The notes below the pieces were generated by a model. The model was not told the DNA's origin, ran no database searches, and worked only from the letters and a program-made list of their open reading frames with translations. 64,000 nt of DNA from Dipylidium caninum (Eukaryota > Platyhelminthes > Cestoda > Cyclophyllidea > Dipylidiidae): NCBI GenBank assembly GCA_017562135.1, contig QEYB01000448.1, forward strand, positions 620,001-684,000. The letters run 5' to 3'. The position numbers and the translations under genes are program-made. Below are positions 38,943-52,700 of the stretch, piece after piece; the first letter of the stretch is position 1; the number at the start of each line of letters is the position of its first letter.

Positions 38943-41001
38943 CGCCGACGACCTACCAATTAAGACATAGCGACACAATCAGCGCGACCGCTATAAATAC
39001 TAGAAACCTAAACAAAATTATTTAGAACACGAGGACCTCAATTTGTGTCTAGAATATCTTTCAAGTGTAGCAATGTATTCCTTATTTATTTCTAAATAAG
39101 TGATCTTTTACGTAATGTAAATTTTATGCTAAAACTAAGAGTTAATGAAAATTGATCATCAACCGCGGAGCCATGATGCAACCTAGGAAGACAATCGCAA
39201 AATGGGTTGCTTAAATATTCTGACTCTAAATTCTTAGTTTGATCAGGTCTAGCATTTTGACGCTAGCCTATTTATATTTGCGCGTTTTGTGCGGCTGCAT
39301 GGCGCTCGAAGCCCCTCAGAGGTGATGTGTTCTCTTAAAACATGAGAGGAGACGCGGTATTAACTTTGTGGTCGCGCTTTGATGTTCAAGGATATTTCAT
39401 AACATGATCGTCACCATAAGTATTAAGATTTGTTTGTTTTCCTAGCCACGATGCGACAAATAAGAAGGCTGTTTTCCCTGACCCTAATTTTATTTGCACT
39501 AAAAATCTCAAAGTCGCCATACCCGAGAACCAATTGCCTTGTATGACGTCCTGCGAGTTCGACACTCATTCTTTTGTTACCGCAAGCATGACACCAATGG
39601 ACATAACATAAACTCAAATAAGCTGTATTTTGTCGGCGTTGTTTTTAACATTTCGGTGTTCCTTTGTCTCGGGGTGGCTCGGGTTTGTCTTCTTCGATGA
39701 TATCCACGTGTGTAAAAGCTGTCAATGACCTAAATTTAAATTCTTGCCTGCCAACATTTTTCTGCCCATGATGCCATACTTTTATATTTCTGTTTTTTAG
39801 GCTATACATGCAGGGTTGTTCTTATAAATATTCTGTATTTGTTAACCTGATCGCGACTAACATTTATGTTCTACTTTTGGGCGGCGCCTCATTCGTTTTC
39901 TCCAAAGGGCTATTGGATAGGCACTTGGTATGCCTTCTTTCCATGCGCTTGGTGTGATTGCGATGTTCTCAGAACAATCCCTTACACTTCTGACGCCTTT
40001 AACATATTTTTATCTGCGCGTTTCTAATGTCCCTTTTTAAATTATTCTTACCGAATTCCATATCAGCCTGAATGAGTCTAACCTATTTTTTGGTTTTATT
40101 CACCCCTCCCCCCCCCACTTTTTTTTCCCATAGTTACTGTTTTTCTAATTGTAACATTCCGTAAGACCAATTTTTGTTCAGAACACGAGAACTTCTGAAG
40201 TTTAACACCCTAGCCTACTCTGCAATCAACAATCACCTCCCCTCCTCTCGCTCGCTATCAGACCTTTTTGTCATGCTTTAATTTCGGGGCAAGCACAATT
40301 TGGTCCCATGTATCTCATCAGTCTCCATATCTGGTTCCCGGTTTCTCTATGATCGTCCCACATTTCTAACTTTTTTGGCTAGGTTCTGAAGTCTTCAATG
40401 TAAGTAGTGACATATGGGCTACGCTAAGCATTTATTCCATATAATTACCGAACCTCATAACTTTTTGTTTAACATGTGCCATCGAACAAACGACACTGTT
40501 TCTTACCTTGAACGCTGGGCCGCCCAGACTGTTGCATTTCTTACATCTACTGACCCCACATATTTGTTCTTATGATGATGGATTTCTTCATGCGTCTCCT
40601 TTTGCGACCACTATGTAGGCGCTACTAACGTCAAACTACCAAGTTTCTTTAGTTTCAGATTCTCTGGGTTTTCCTACCAACTATATTACATTGGAAGATC
40701 AAATCCTTATTGATATTTCAGTCAGTTAAGACTATTAACTTCTCTTTTATTGAAAACGCCAAATAACGCCGTGTGTGAACAACGCCTTACTCCATATTTG
40801 CGGACTCAGTGTTTTCTGAGACTATCAGTCTTTTTGTAACTCAGCTTTTCTGATTTCGTATATTCCAATACCGTTGTCAACTTGTGGCAGCTGTTTGCGT
40901 TGCCGCGTACTGTAATTTGGTTTTAAGAAAGTAAGCCTCCATTATTCATTGTTATAAACAGTAGAAAATCTAGTTTTCCTTTACCGGAAGAAGCCCAAGG
41001 G
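38943..41001. other. Intergenic spacer, no gene seen
   Basis: About 2 kb between the divergent starts of the ZFAND2-like gene and COX19. AT-rich, with a C-run next to a T-run at about 40108-40132. No exon with family similarity was found. Confidence 0.5.
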
Positions 41002-41290
41002 ATGGGAGACGCGGGAGCATTCGCGAACTCACGACTACGGGTCAGACCCCCCAGATAAGGGAAGTTTTCCGTTGGATCACGGTGGTGTGTGCCAGAAAAT
41101 GCGAGAGAAATGGATAGACTGCATGAAGGAGCACACATGGGACAGCAGTAAGTGCCGCCCTGAGTCAGCGGCTTACTTGCGCTGTCGCATTGACAATAAT
41201 CTTATGAGTCCCGAGGAAGTGGCAAAACTCGGTTTCAGTGACGCCGAATGGGACCAAGGAGAAAAAATCTACATAAAAAAATCGACCTGA
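41002..41290 (+). CDS. COX19: COX19, cytochrome c oxidase assembly factor (apparent frameshift)
   Basis: Small intermembrane-space protein that helps deliver copper for cytochrome c oxidase assembly. A twin CX9C pair is intact: C-QKMREKWID-C and C-RPESAAYLR-C, followed by SPEEVAKLGFSD. The family signature PPDKGSFPLDH is also present. The start codon at 41002 reads a COX19-like N-terminus (MGDAGAFANSRLRVRPP), but this frame ends at a TAA (41056-41058). The frame holding PPDKGSFPLDH onward is offset by one, and the switch falls in a run of six C (41047-41052). With five C the gene would be one exon of 95 codons, the usual family length. No splice sites that would repair the frame were found. 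Either a homopolymer error in the assembly or a real lesion. Tail-to-tail with LSM3, stops 72 bp apart. Confidence 0.88.
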
Positions 41291-41362
41291 CCTCTATTAT
41301 AAATCATCTCTATGGTAAGAAAATGTGTATTATACATATTGTACAGAAAGGTGTCTTATTGT

Positions 41363-42022
41363 TCAAGCTTGTGGAGGAGATATCAAGATAATACCGTCAC
41401 CGCGAACAAAAAGCAAAGGAATGCTTCTTTTTGTGGTCTAAAGGCATAATGGAAAGGGTTCACGGTACCTTATAGATTTCTTCGTAAGTTTCTTCATCAA
41501 GTTCTAGTGTCGTTATCGTTTCTTCAACGTTGCCGAGGATTAGATTGAGATGCGAATCAAAACCCTGAAAATAATAACTGATTGCAGCAGAAGAATACGT
41601 TCAATGATGTGGTGACTTAATTGGAGGCATGGGAAATAATGACGACACGAGTTTAGAGGGGTTTGTGGTTGTGTAGGTAGCTTCCAAAAGGTGGAAGTGA
41701 GGCTAGACGCTTGGTAGCTTAAGTGAGGAATCGATGTACTTGGGTCGTCACAAAGTGGGATTTAGATTAAAGTGAAAAAAATTTAAAACCACAAACAAAT
41801 AAGTACCAAGACGAAATGAAACAAATAAACGTTGAGGAACATACATGGAGCACGCCAGTTAGTTCCCTGTTGTGGCGCATTTTAACAAATACTTTTTCAT
41901 CAAGACTCAACCTAATCAGATCCAAAGGTTCCTCAACCAACACGGGTTGCTCGAACTAAGAAGTGAATAATGCTCAAAAATTGTGAGAATACCGGAGGAG
42001 CCTCTTTTTCCTCGCCTTCCAT
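41363..42022 (-). CDS. LSM3: U6 snRNA-associated Sm-like protein LSm3
   Basis: Ring subunit shared by the nuclear LSm2-8 complex (binds the U6 snRNA 3' end for splicing) and the cytoplasmic LSm1-7 complex (mRNA decay). Four exons, all phase 0: 42022-41993, 41955-41845, 41564-41469, 41437-41363; 103 aa against 102 in human. Seen: [20 protein letters not shown] (start of Sm1), then [25 protein letters not shown], and the Sm2 motif [14 protein letters not shown]. The first intron is only 37 nt (41956-41992) and the first exon only 30 nt ([10 protein letters not shown]). Highly conserved and apparently intact. Confidence 0.95.
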
Positions 42023-43786
42023 TGTAGATAACCAACGGCCAGAGGGTACCACTCAAACAATGCGAGTAGCAGGATTGTCTGAAGCGCGATAACTTAAACG
42101 TTCTTTGAAAGTTTAAAAGTCATTGCTCTGTAAGAAGGGCGAAAAGTAAAAACACCGACGGACTTACACCTTACGGCTGTAAAACGGATTTAGTCTACAT
42201 TCATAATAGAAGACTTAGGCTTAAAACTGCGGAATATAGGTTTCATAGTCACATACCAGAAGTTGCATATAAAACATTCGCCTACATCATGGTTCCTCAA
42301 TTTTTGATTCCTTATGGGGCGTATGAGATTGGCACATTTCCCGAGACACGCGTTGAGTCACTTGTTAAAAGGAATGTTATATTTGACACAAGAATTTTGG
42401 CAAATCGAATTACACTCCGTATTGATATCATTCTGCTTGAAAGAAAAGTATCCAGATGTACTAATAAATGACGTCTCCGTATGATATATAGCTACCAGAA
42501 CTTGATTATATTTAGATTGGAAATTTGTAGGTCACGAGAAAAGCCGCATTAACGCAATTTCTTGGGTCGTTACATTAGAAGGCAGACTTATTGGCAATGT
42601 CCGTTGAGTTAGCGCACAAAACGAGCCCCACTTTCCCTTTTAAATCTTCCGTCTTTTAACCACGAAATTACTTTGAACTACCGAGCGACATTATATTTTT
42701 ATACCTAATGCAGCCCTCTTTAAAAATGGTTGAACGTTAGAAATTGTCGTGGGTTTGCCCTGTGTTAATGCGTCCGATCGGCTTTACTGCTATCCACGGA
42801 ATTTAGTTTTTTGTATCGACACATTTGTAGCTACAACACGACGATGTTTTACATCAGTTGCATGTGCGCCTACGCGGTGGAGAAGCTTTTAAGATAATTA
42901 TTCTGTAGAAGGATTTATTTAACCTTTCCCGAGTTCATTTAGGGTGCACACGGCGAATAATAATACACGTTTTTGAAATTACTTATTAGGTGGCGGGGAA
43001 AATAAAAACTTAATTTAAGTGCAAAGCATAGATCGAATGAAAACGATCGTTAATTAGACGTACTGTTGCCTAATTCGGGCCATTGCAATTGTGTTGAAAC
43101 TATTGCCGTCAACCATAACGATTTTAAATGTAGGTATCTTTGACATAAACAGCCCGCTACCTTTTTACGTAGCCGGCTAGATCAAAGCCTCATACCTACG
43201 GCAATGACTGCTTTTTCTTTTAAAAATATTCCCATTAAGAATATTTTATTTGTTTTGTTGGTTTTAACATTTTAAATCTATTAAAGTCAGGATATGTATC
43301 TTGTTTATCTATTTCAGTTTTAATTATGATGAATCCTTCATTCTTTCAATTTATGACCTTGCGAACCCGGTGTTGTGGTTGTATCATTTCTTCGTGTGGT
43401 TGTGCAAATGAGTATTTTGCCGGATCTGTGCTAACACTCCATTGACACCACGCCTATCTGGGAAGCAAGCGTTTAGCAGGTTGGGAATAGCCAAACCTTT
43501 TTACCGTCTCTATATGCTCGCCATTAATTTGTATTTGTTATTTCTGACAGTTTATTTTGTCTTGATTTCGAGCCTCTAATTGAGATATGTCGTGACTGCA
43601 CTACAGCTACCCTGTCAATCGGTTTAACCTGCTGAATATTTTTGTCAGCACATAATCCTTTATTTTTTTGCATTTTGTCGACTCCAGTATCCTGCTCCTT
43701 TTTAATTTATCCCTGAAATCTTGTCAGTTCTCCCTTTAGCTTGATTTATAGTTGAGTTTATCACTTCATTGTCCTCTTTAGGAAGG
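42023..43786. other. Spacer upstream of SOCS-like gene, no gene seen
   Basis: AT-rich DNA between the divergent starts of LSM3 and the SOCS6/7-like gene. It should hold both promoters. An AG acceptor-like site (CTCTTTAG) ends at 43781, five bases before the SOCS ATG, so part of this region may be a 5' UTR intron or outron. Confidence 0.5.
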
Positions 43787-46700
43787 ATGTCCTCCGCCAA
43801 GACGGGAACGAATCCTCTCACTTTGGCGATTGCCACGGCTGTTGATACAGTGACGGCGACACCATCTGTCAATGAAACAGGGTCTGCTACACCTCAGATC
43901 CACGTGCACCATTTTCATCATCAATCCTGCTTTCACCATCCGGAGCTACTGTGCACTACGCTTCCTATAGGTGCCCCTTTGGCATCACGATCCGAAGATG
44001 ACTATGCTGTAGTCTTGAACTCCGCTAACGCCGCCCGCTCCCCTCTTAGGCCGACACTACAACCGGTCAACAACAAGTTCTCTGCTGTTATCTTTACTGC
44101 TCCACGTAAATCGGTCTGCACCGCTACAATCAGACACCCAAGTCTAGCCTCACTCGGTCTTCATCAACCTCGCAATACGCTTTCATTGGACCCCGCCTCG
44201 TCGCCTAGTTCCTCCTTCAACGTAGGTCTCGTTCCACTATCCAACTAAAACCAACTTATATCTTTGTTTTTTGGATGTTACGATGGCATAAATTTCTAAT
44301 TTTACAATAACGTTCGGTTATGCGCACACATTCACCTTAATGACTGGGTCCTCAAACTAAGTTTTATTCAACCCCATATAAATTTTTATACGTTCTTTTT
44401 CAATGAACGGTTTCATTTACTCTTTTGGCATAAAGTACGAGTCGAGGGTAAGGAACCTCAGATAGTGCTGCGATAAAAACGGCGTTTACCTAGTGTTTCT
44501 GCATAATGAAGATGTATAGCAGCAAGGGCGATAGATCAGCCGAATGCGTTTGGATAATTTTCAAAAAGAATAAAAAATATCTCTTTTATTTAAAGGGGCT
44601 TGGGACGCCAGTGAACATCACACTGTAAAAGTAGGTCCAGTAGACTTTAAAATGCCGTTCTCATATCCCTGTCCTTACTTAGCTCATCTATATTAATCAA
44701 CTAACATTTTTTGAAGTTTATTTGGACTCAATAAGGTGAATTTGAACCACATCAACTCTTGAAATGTATAGGCGGTAAGTCTTGACAGGCCTACTTTGCG
44801 GCCTTTTCGAACCCAGAACATTTTGGTCTTTTTTTTCAGTAAAAAGTTCCGGATCACTTTTTCTGCCTTGGATCGACCCTTAACATGGTCATTGTTTATT
44901 TATGTGGGTGACTTCTTTTCAGGCTCCCTGAGTTCCTATGGCTCCTTAGTCAATGTAGTTGTTTTGATCCAAGTCCGCCATTCCAAACTCTCGCCAGTGA
45001 ATAGAGCCACTTCCTCTTTAATTATTCGAAGTGCGGAGGTTATTCCTACATGATAAGTTCGTCAGACTCCTTTTCTTGTCCGCTCTCCCGCCCGAGTCAT
45101 TATCGGCTCTGGTACACACGCACACATTCAGTCCCTTCCAGAATGTGATGAGTCATGTGGAATTCCAACTTGTTCGTGTGATTTTGTACAGCCATAGTAA
45201 AATCTATGCCCTTTCCCAACCCCCTTGGCTGGAGGCTGACAATGCAGAAAAAATGCCTCATACATGCCTGCCGAAGGTCTTCCTCCTTTCCACTTCATGA
45301 GAGTTTAATTGTCAAATTAATTCTGCTGAAGTTAATCATCCTACCTAACATATTCCCAGTCTAGAAGGGGCATTTAGGGCTTTCGCTCTCTCCAACCCCT
45401 CCATATGTCATATGAGGAGTCGAACATGTTCTAATACGCTTCCTCGAATAAATATCCCGCCAGCGAGTTCCTCTCTCCAGATCCAAATTTTCACACATGT
45501 ATTAGCAGGCAACCGCCGCTGCCTCTTCGTCTAGTTGTTCTGCACGAACGGACCAAAAGGGGTGTTGAGAGAAATAGGACATGCCTCTTTACTCCGTGTC
45601 TTTTTCATCCTTCACTCACGAAGATGCCAACTTTGGAACAGTAAACATGAATGGAAAACGTCCTCCAAATGACTAAATCCATTCCGGTGAATTTTTGGAC
45701 GAGTCTTGGTAATGTATTTGTGTGGATGATGCCGAAGGCAAAAACCGGGTTTGCTGACAGTCTTTGTTCACTCATAACTTGTCACTGTCTCTCTCTCGCC
45801 TCTCACCCTCCATTCCCTGCTAACCAGGCTAAACACTGTGCAAATTAGTGCACAAGTGGAGAGCATCGTTAAGTGCTTGTCCCCCTTTGTTCTCCGCGGT
45901 CCCAGCTCTCGTCACTTTGGTGTGTCTGCTGCCTTCATCAATTTCTCGTATTAAATTCTTCCAAATTAAGTGTGCAGTCCGCTGGAGGATGTAAAATACA
46001 TCCATTTAACGAAAGGCTCTTGTCGTAATATCTCAACTCTCAACTGGGAAAGGGCAGTAAATGGGCGTTTTCGTGGTCCTGCGTCGGCAACGCGATCTCC
46101 TTCCCTCTTGCAGAATCTGCTTGAAAAGGCGTCATGACGACCCGAGACGGCGAGACAATTTTGAGGTTAAGGCATTGCAAAGACGATATTGTCTGATCCC
46201 TACCGGGAAAGTGAAATTCCTCAAAACCGCTTTTGCTATCGTCACTTTCAAATCTTGTCTCCTGTCTCCATTGACCGAGAGTTTGCAGTTTTGTTCCATT
46301 AAACCGTGTGTTTACTGCCACTCCAATGTCATCTTCAACTAGACGATTCCCGTCCATCATATTTGAAAAAAATCCGCTTCTTTTAAACCTTGACTGGTGT
46401 CCCTAGTTCGCCTCAACTTTTTCCCTGTACAAGTCATTATGACATCCTTTCGTTCGGTCCGTCCTTTGTTGTTTTTTTAATTAAAAACCCTTCACCAAAC
46501 AGTAGCGTGCAGATTTGTTAAACTCGTTTCCATTTGTACTTATCGAAAATGCATTCTCCTTATTCCGTCCCGAGGCCTTCGTGTTTCTGTGGTTTGTGGC
46601 TCCTTTGAAGTCGCCTCTGCCCGGCTCCGCTAACTTTGCTGAATGACAACGTAACCTTTTAATATCAATCGGCTACAACCCGATGATATGAAATCTACAC

Positions 46701-49700
46701 TATATTTATACCGCGAAAAGGTAAAATTCTGTATACCTGTTCTTTCCTTTCCTACTTTACTGCACAACACTTGTTTGCGATTCATTTTAATTGCGGATGA
46801 TGCTATGAAGACATAAAACGTCCTCAGTCGGCGTGGAAGGACTGTCTATGTCGTCTTAACCGCCGAGAACCTTTTCTGTCGTCTAGAATGCCGCCGGCAC
46901 GTCATCGACCTTCGCTTCGCACACCACGTCGCCACATTTCTTCCAGCGGGATCAACCGAGCTCTTCTGGAGGCGGCTCCTCAACCACGACCAGTCCGCAA
47001 ACTAACCCGGTCGGCCTCTACGCCCACAGCATCTCGGACCAATTGGCTTCGCAGAAGACCACGCCCTCTCGTGTGATTCCAGGTGGGTTGCTCTCGTCCA
47101 TCCCCAATTTCTCTATCCTCGCGGTGGGAGTCGGTACGGACGACAACACCTCGACTGAATCCAATGATATTCTGGGACTTTCCGAGTCCACAAAAGTTTC
47201 GAAAAGGACGCGAGAGCCAAAGATCGAATAGGTTTTTTTTTTAAAAAAAATGGTATTTTGGTACAAAGGGATGATGTGGCGTCCGATATGCAGTAGTAAA
47301 ACGCATTTCTAGTCACTCATCCCAGACATCGCTACCCTTTCTACCACTTCTCCGCCTTATTGTCCACAATCGTTACACTTGATTGGCATAAACGTGTGGA
47401 ATTCATTTGATGCTCCTGTTGCCCCCATACGCAGCAGCTTTATTTATTCACTCCACGATGTAAAGTGTCAGGGAGGACACGCACCTTTGGAGTGTTTAAA
47501 TGTCAAGACCCTAAGGGGTCGTGTTATTTATCGTCGCCCCCCTCCTCCCCCCCCCGAAGTCCACCTTGTGTGTGGCTTCTAGATTAAGAGTTTGTCCCGA
47601 TGGATGCATCCTTCATGTTGGCGTAGACACCTATTTATAAACTTTCGAATTGCTCGTGACATTTTCGCTTATTGCTCTTCACACCTAACGTTGAAATCGC
47701 CGTTTTGGCCAAGACACCGCCCACGAATCCGCGAGTCGACGAACTGCAAGTGATCGCTGTCCAGTATAGATTCTTCCAATCGGCCATGTTTTCCCCTCTT
47801 ACTGTTGTCCGCCACCTCCACATACCAAAGCGTGAAGTCGGCTTTTGTTCAGCCTCTTCCCCTCCTCTTCGTCCGTAACGCAGACTTTGTCTTCGGTCTC
47901 GTCTCCCACTCCGAGGAGGCAGCAGAAGCACCCGTGGCAGCAGCAACAAAAGCTGTCTGTCAATATCGATTAGTTCGGGGGATGCGTGATCATGCTCAAA
48001 GTGCGGACGCGTCTGCGTGCGTGCGCGCGCGCGTGCAGGCGCGCACCGCCCAACATTAGCGCGCACCTCCGCACGCGTGCGTGCGTGCGTGTCTCCCTGC
48101 GTGCACAGTGCGTGAATGCAGCCTGGGCCATTAGCAACAGTAGCAGAAGCACTGCAAGCACGTCCAATTTGGCGTGGTGCCAAATTCTCCCCATTCTGTG
48201 GAGCGATTTCGGAAGGCTTTCATTTTCCCGCCATCGAGGGGGGGGGCGGGAGAGGGGGGGAGAGCAAATGCTAGGCCACCTCTTTCTCCTTCAACTTGTT
48301 GCCGAGGCGTGCGGACTCAACGCCATCACGGCCAAGCGACAGATTGCCGAGTGTGGAAGTAGACGCTCTTAGGCGCGATCACATGTTGCCGGTCGGTGAT
48401 GCTGGAAAGGCGTGACGGATGTTGTTTCAAAGCAATCGCCTCCAGTGCGTTGGTCCTCGTGCACCGAGATGCGAGGCCAGATAGGCTGGAATGCCCATTA
48501 AAGGAGATCAGGAGCCAAGCGGCCGTCACCATTAAACGCACAGATTATTTAGTTCGGAAGGTAAATTACCCTGCCGCAAATAACCTGTCAATAAACGATA
48601 AAGTAAACTACCACCCCATGCATTTTAGCGTTTGTGTGCACTCGGTTTAAAATTTTTCAGCACTCCGATTTCCCTTTTTCTCGCATTTTTGGATTTTTTC
48701 TTGGTTGAAATTTCCCCTTTCCCCTAATTTAGCCCGTATCTACCGCTCGGAATCGGGGTTTACGATGAGAAGCAAAAGTCGTTATTTTTAGCCTTAAAAC
48801 TCCTAAGCCAAGATTTATTCTCTGTCGCTTTTTTTCGTCCTTTTTCTAACTCCAAAAAGTAACTCAACCTGTTTCAATTTGTTGCCATTTCATTCACAGT
48901 TTGTGGGAGGGAGGTGTGATTCCCGTACCACACACTTTTAACCTCCTAGCAGTGTAGAACACGTCTCTGGGGGAAGTAAACAGTTCCCGAGGGAAGTAGT
49001 CCTTCGGGTACACATTTACCAATGAGTTGAGACGATTCTGCGGGCAGAGAGTGAATAGCGGCCATCTACGAGTTACCCAACTGCACTTTTGCGTCATTTT
49101 GTGGTGAGGGTTCCCAAACAAAAAGACCCCAACAGTAAAAGGTCGTCCGCCTTCGCCGCGGCATCGTCAAAGGCGCCTGTCCCCTCAATCATCAATTCGC
49201 CCCCCGCTTCCCCTCCTTCTGTGCGTCCCTATCTGCCTGTCTGTCTGTCCAGCGGGGTTATTGTTGCTGCTTTGTCAGCCCATTCGGACAACTGACTCAC
49301 AGGACGGGTGTGAGTCAACACCCAGAAGTCTTTATCCAGTCGAGGAGGCAATAAACACCTTCCAAAGCGAATTTCTTCTCCTCCCCTCATTCTCCTCCTC
49401 CAGCTTAGTACGACTTAAAGTGAGCCATCTTCCACGACTCCAACTAATTTCTCTTAACATTTGACGATTCAGAGGCCAGTCGCGGGCCTTAAAATGCCCT
49501 TTTTTGGCTAGTGTTTACATTTTCTCCTATACAAGCGACCGAGCGTAGATCCCAAGGTCACGCTAATCTCCCATTTAAGTTGGCATTTCCCCTCGGTCTT
49601 GACAGCTGTCTTCCTAAAAGACACTTCAGGGTTAGTTGACTACCTGTCCTGGTCAATGAAGTTATGATGACGTCTGGGGAAAGAACCTGTCGAGTGGACA

Positions 49701-52700
49701 TTTTGCACTACTGCGGACGGGTCTGTCTTGGGTTCCTTAGGCTCCTCCAAACACGCAAACAGCGTTACTCGGCTCGCTTTGCCCAACGGTCAGCCTTATT
49801 AAATGGGTTCTTTCCTCACTTTTGGGGCTTCCATTCAATGTACCCATGTCGTCTTTCCCACTTATCACAATTTGTGATTTGCGACGGGAAGTAATCGACA
49901 TTCCCGACGGGCCAATCATCTTGGCCGACACCTACGCACCTGTCATAGTCCCGACACAATGTGGAAAGCGGCAAAGGCACGCCACGCCACGCCACGACAT
50001 GGCAGCGCCTTAATCCAACCACCTCCCATTCACCTGTGCTCTAGTCACACCAACTTCTCTGCCTTTAACCTCGCGGGCGGTTGGACTAGCCTCTCGCAAC
50101 TCTCCCTCCCTCCCTCCCCTGCCCCACGTTTCCCCACACACTTCCTCTCCTCTCTCTCCAGCCCATACGCCTCCCCGGCAAAGACCTTCCTCACAGTCCC
50201 AGTCACTGTGGAGATGAAAATCCCAACTTCACTCATTTCAAGTGCTTCACGAGGCGAAGGCTGTGTTTAATCGCCTTCCTCTCGATCGAACCCTTTTTTC
50301 GTTTAAATTATGCTTGTTACACGTGTAGTAAATGAGAATAGCTACCGCCGCCCGGTTGAATCGAATGCAGTTGAAGTAAATTCTTCCGTAAATATACAAC
50401 TGTGAGCAGATCTGAAGCATGCGGTAAATACTCTCCCACCGCAAAGTACGTCGGTAAATTTGGCATGAAATTGTCTTCGAAGCCATGGGGCAGCGCCTCC
50501 GGCTGACGAAGAGTGCCTCAACAACACCGAACCGTAAACAGTCGCCTTTTTAAAGCTCCTAGCCAGTCAACAAAACAGTTGATGTGGGTTGCGTGACCCC
50601 TCGCACTCCGAAGCCTCTTTCGCTTGCCCGACCCATCACCTCGAAACGATTCCGGCCAGAGTGAGGAAACACTTTACGGGTACATTGAAACCCCTTATAT
50701 TCACAGTCGGTAGTTAGTCTTCGTACGATATTTCGTAAAACAACGCCCACGATGCCTCCTTGGATCTATCAAGAGACGCATCGCAGTGAGATGCTGCTTC
50801 CCGTCCACCGCCAGGCATGTTTCGGCCAAAGCAAACCTCACCGTCCCTTTTGGCCCTTTCAACACTAGGCGAAGCTGTTCAGCCATTTGGATATATCATC
50901 GCAATGCGACGTAGACACTGTGGATGAGATCCTCCCATTCTCTTGACAAGTCTTTTTAAAACTCGCAAATGGCTGCGTGCCTTTTCCCACTTTGTGGTCT
51001 TTTTATGGTTTGCACACAATGTTGGAAGTGGTCAGAAAAAATTCCCCTGCCGAAAGAAAAAGCATTTAAGCCACCAGCTGAGCGATTTTCCCAGAAAACA
51101 AGTCGCAGATGCATGTTGGTCTGCCCGATCAACACCACCCATGTATTTCACATACTTTGTCAACACAATCTTGGGCTTCTTGTCCAAGTGGCAGACTGCT
51201 TAAAGCGAATGCCATGCTGAGACTGAATAAAGTGAGCGAAGATATGGCTAAAAATGTGAGCCGACCCGAGTCCTCGAAAGTATTTCATAGGGAAATACCC
51301 TCTCGGCCGTCGTAAATGAGCCGTAGCAGCTTCGCTTGAATTGATACTCCAAATTAGCCGGGCTTCGTACCTGCGCCGCTCAGGGTTGAAAGAGTTAATT
51401 AGACGAGTTCTCTTTATGGCGGTTAATACATTCTTCGATGTATGAGCCACTTCCAGGGGAATTGAATCTCAGTTTGGCTCGCAACAGGCAGAGGTCATCG
51501 GTCTTTCCCATCTAATGACAATTGCTTGAGTTATGCTGGAGATTTTACACCGTTGTGATATTTGTTGGCCAGTAAAGGAAAGATTTCTTCGCACTTGTAG
51601 TTAATCTGGTCCCTGAACGGGCCGCCACCTTGGGCCCCGGTGACCCCTCAGTCTACTACCGATTGGCCACAACGGGATACAATCTCCAATCCGCCAGTAC
51701 AGAGCAACAACGCGGCTGTCACAACATTCCCGATCCCACCTCTTCCAGTAACCTGACAGACCGTCTTCTTCGATGGTTCCGCCCCGGAGAGTTCACCGGT
51801 GGTGCAAGTCGTGAGACGAGTGTGGAAAGTTTTCAGGTTCAACGACGTCGAAGCAAGAGTCAGCCACCTCAACAGCGCCAGAGACGGGTCCAGTTGATGC
51901 CGGTCGATCCGAGGTGTGTGCAGACCGCGATGGAGGTGACCCCGACCGGTCCACCCAAACGAAATGAGTTAGTTTTGTTTAACTTACTCTTCCCTGTGTC
52001 CTTTTTTTCCTCCGCTCGAGTTACGAGGCCTCAAATCCACTCGGACCGACTCCGCCAACCGCAGCATATAAAGAATCCACGTCTTATAAATACACTGTCA
52101 CCATTTCTTATCCTTCCATAATTTGAGCATTCAACAAAACTTCCTGGTGAGGAAGAACAAGGGGAAAGTAGCGGTCTCCTTTACCGCGAAACTACGACAC
52201 GCTGCAGGCACGTCCACCAGCCTCTACGCTCCCGCTGGCCGAAAATCCCCCCTTTAACGGCAATAGTTGCCTGGATCAGTCTACTAGAGCTTTACTGGGT
52301 AGAGAAGAGGATCACAAGCAAGTTTGGCCGTATTTAAGTCGACGTCGTTAGGGTGAGTGAGCTATTGGGGCAGCAAAGTTGACGTTGCTTGTCATTTTCT
52401 TGGCCACTCCTGAAGGACCATAACGGTGCCGTGCTGGATCGGGACGACGGACGTTCTCTTCAGTCCCCCACCTCTGCTAGGAGGTATTTTTCGTTATCTC
52501 CCCACTTGTCTCGACTAGAGACCCGACTTTCGGGCATAAACCGCGCTCTCCACATTGTTTGCACATCCAAATGGTGACTTTATCAAAACCGAGGCGCATT
52601 TCTTAATTCAGCATGTTGTGTGTAACTCTGCCCAGAAGGGTCATTTGGCCTTTTGATTGGCGCAGAGATGATGGACGAATGACCTTTGCTCGAAATCAAC

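Noticed and set aside
40923..41138. Minus-strand frame across the start of COX19
   Set aside because: Antisense shadow of a gene with clear CX9C motifs on the plus strand.
47635..48183. 182-codon minus-strand frame rich in Arg and Ala
   Set aside because: Created by the alternating GC/GT low-complexity tract; no domain and it lies within a SOCS intron.
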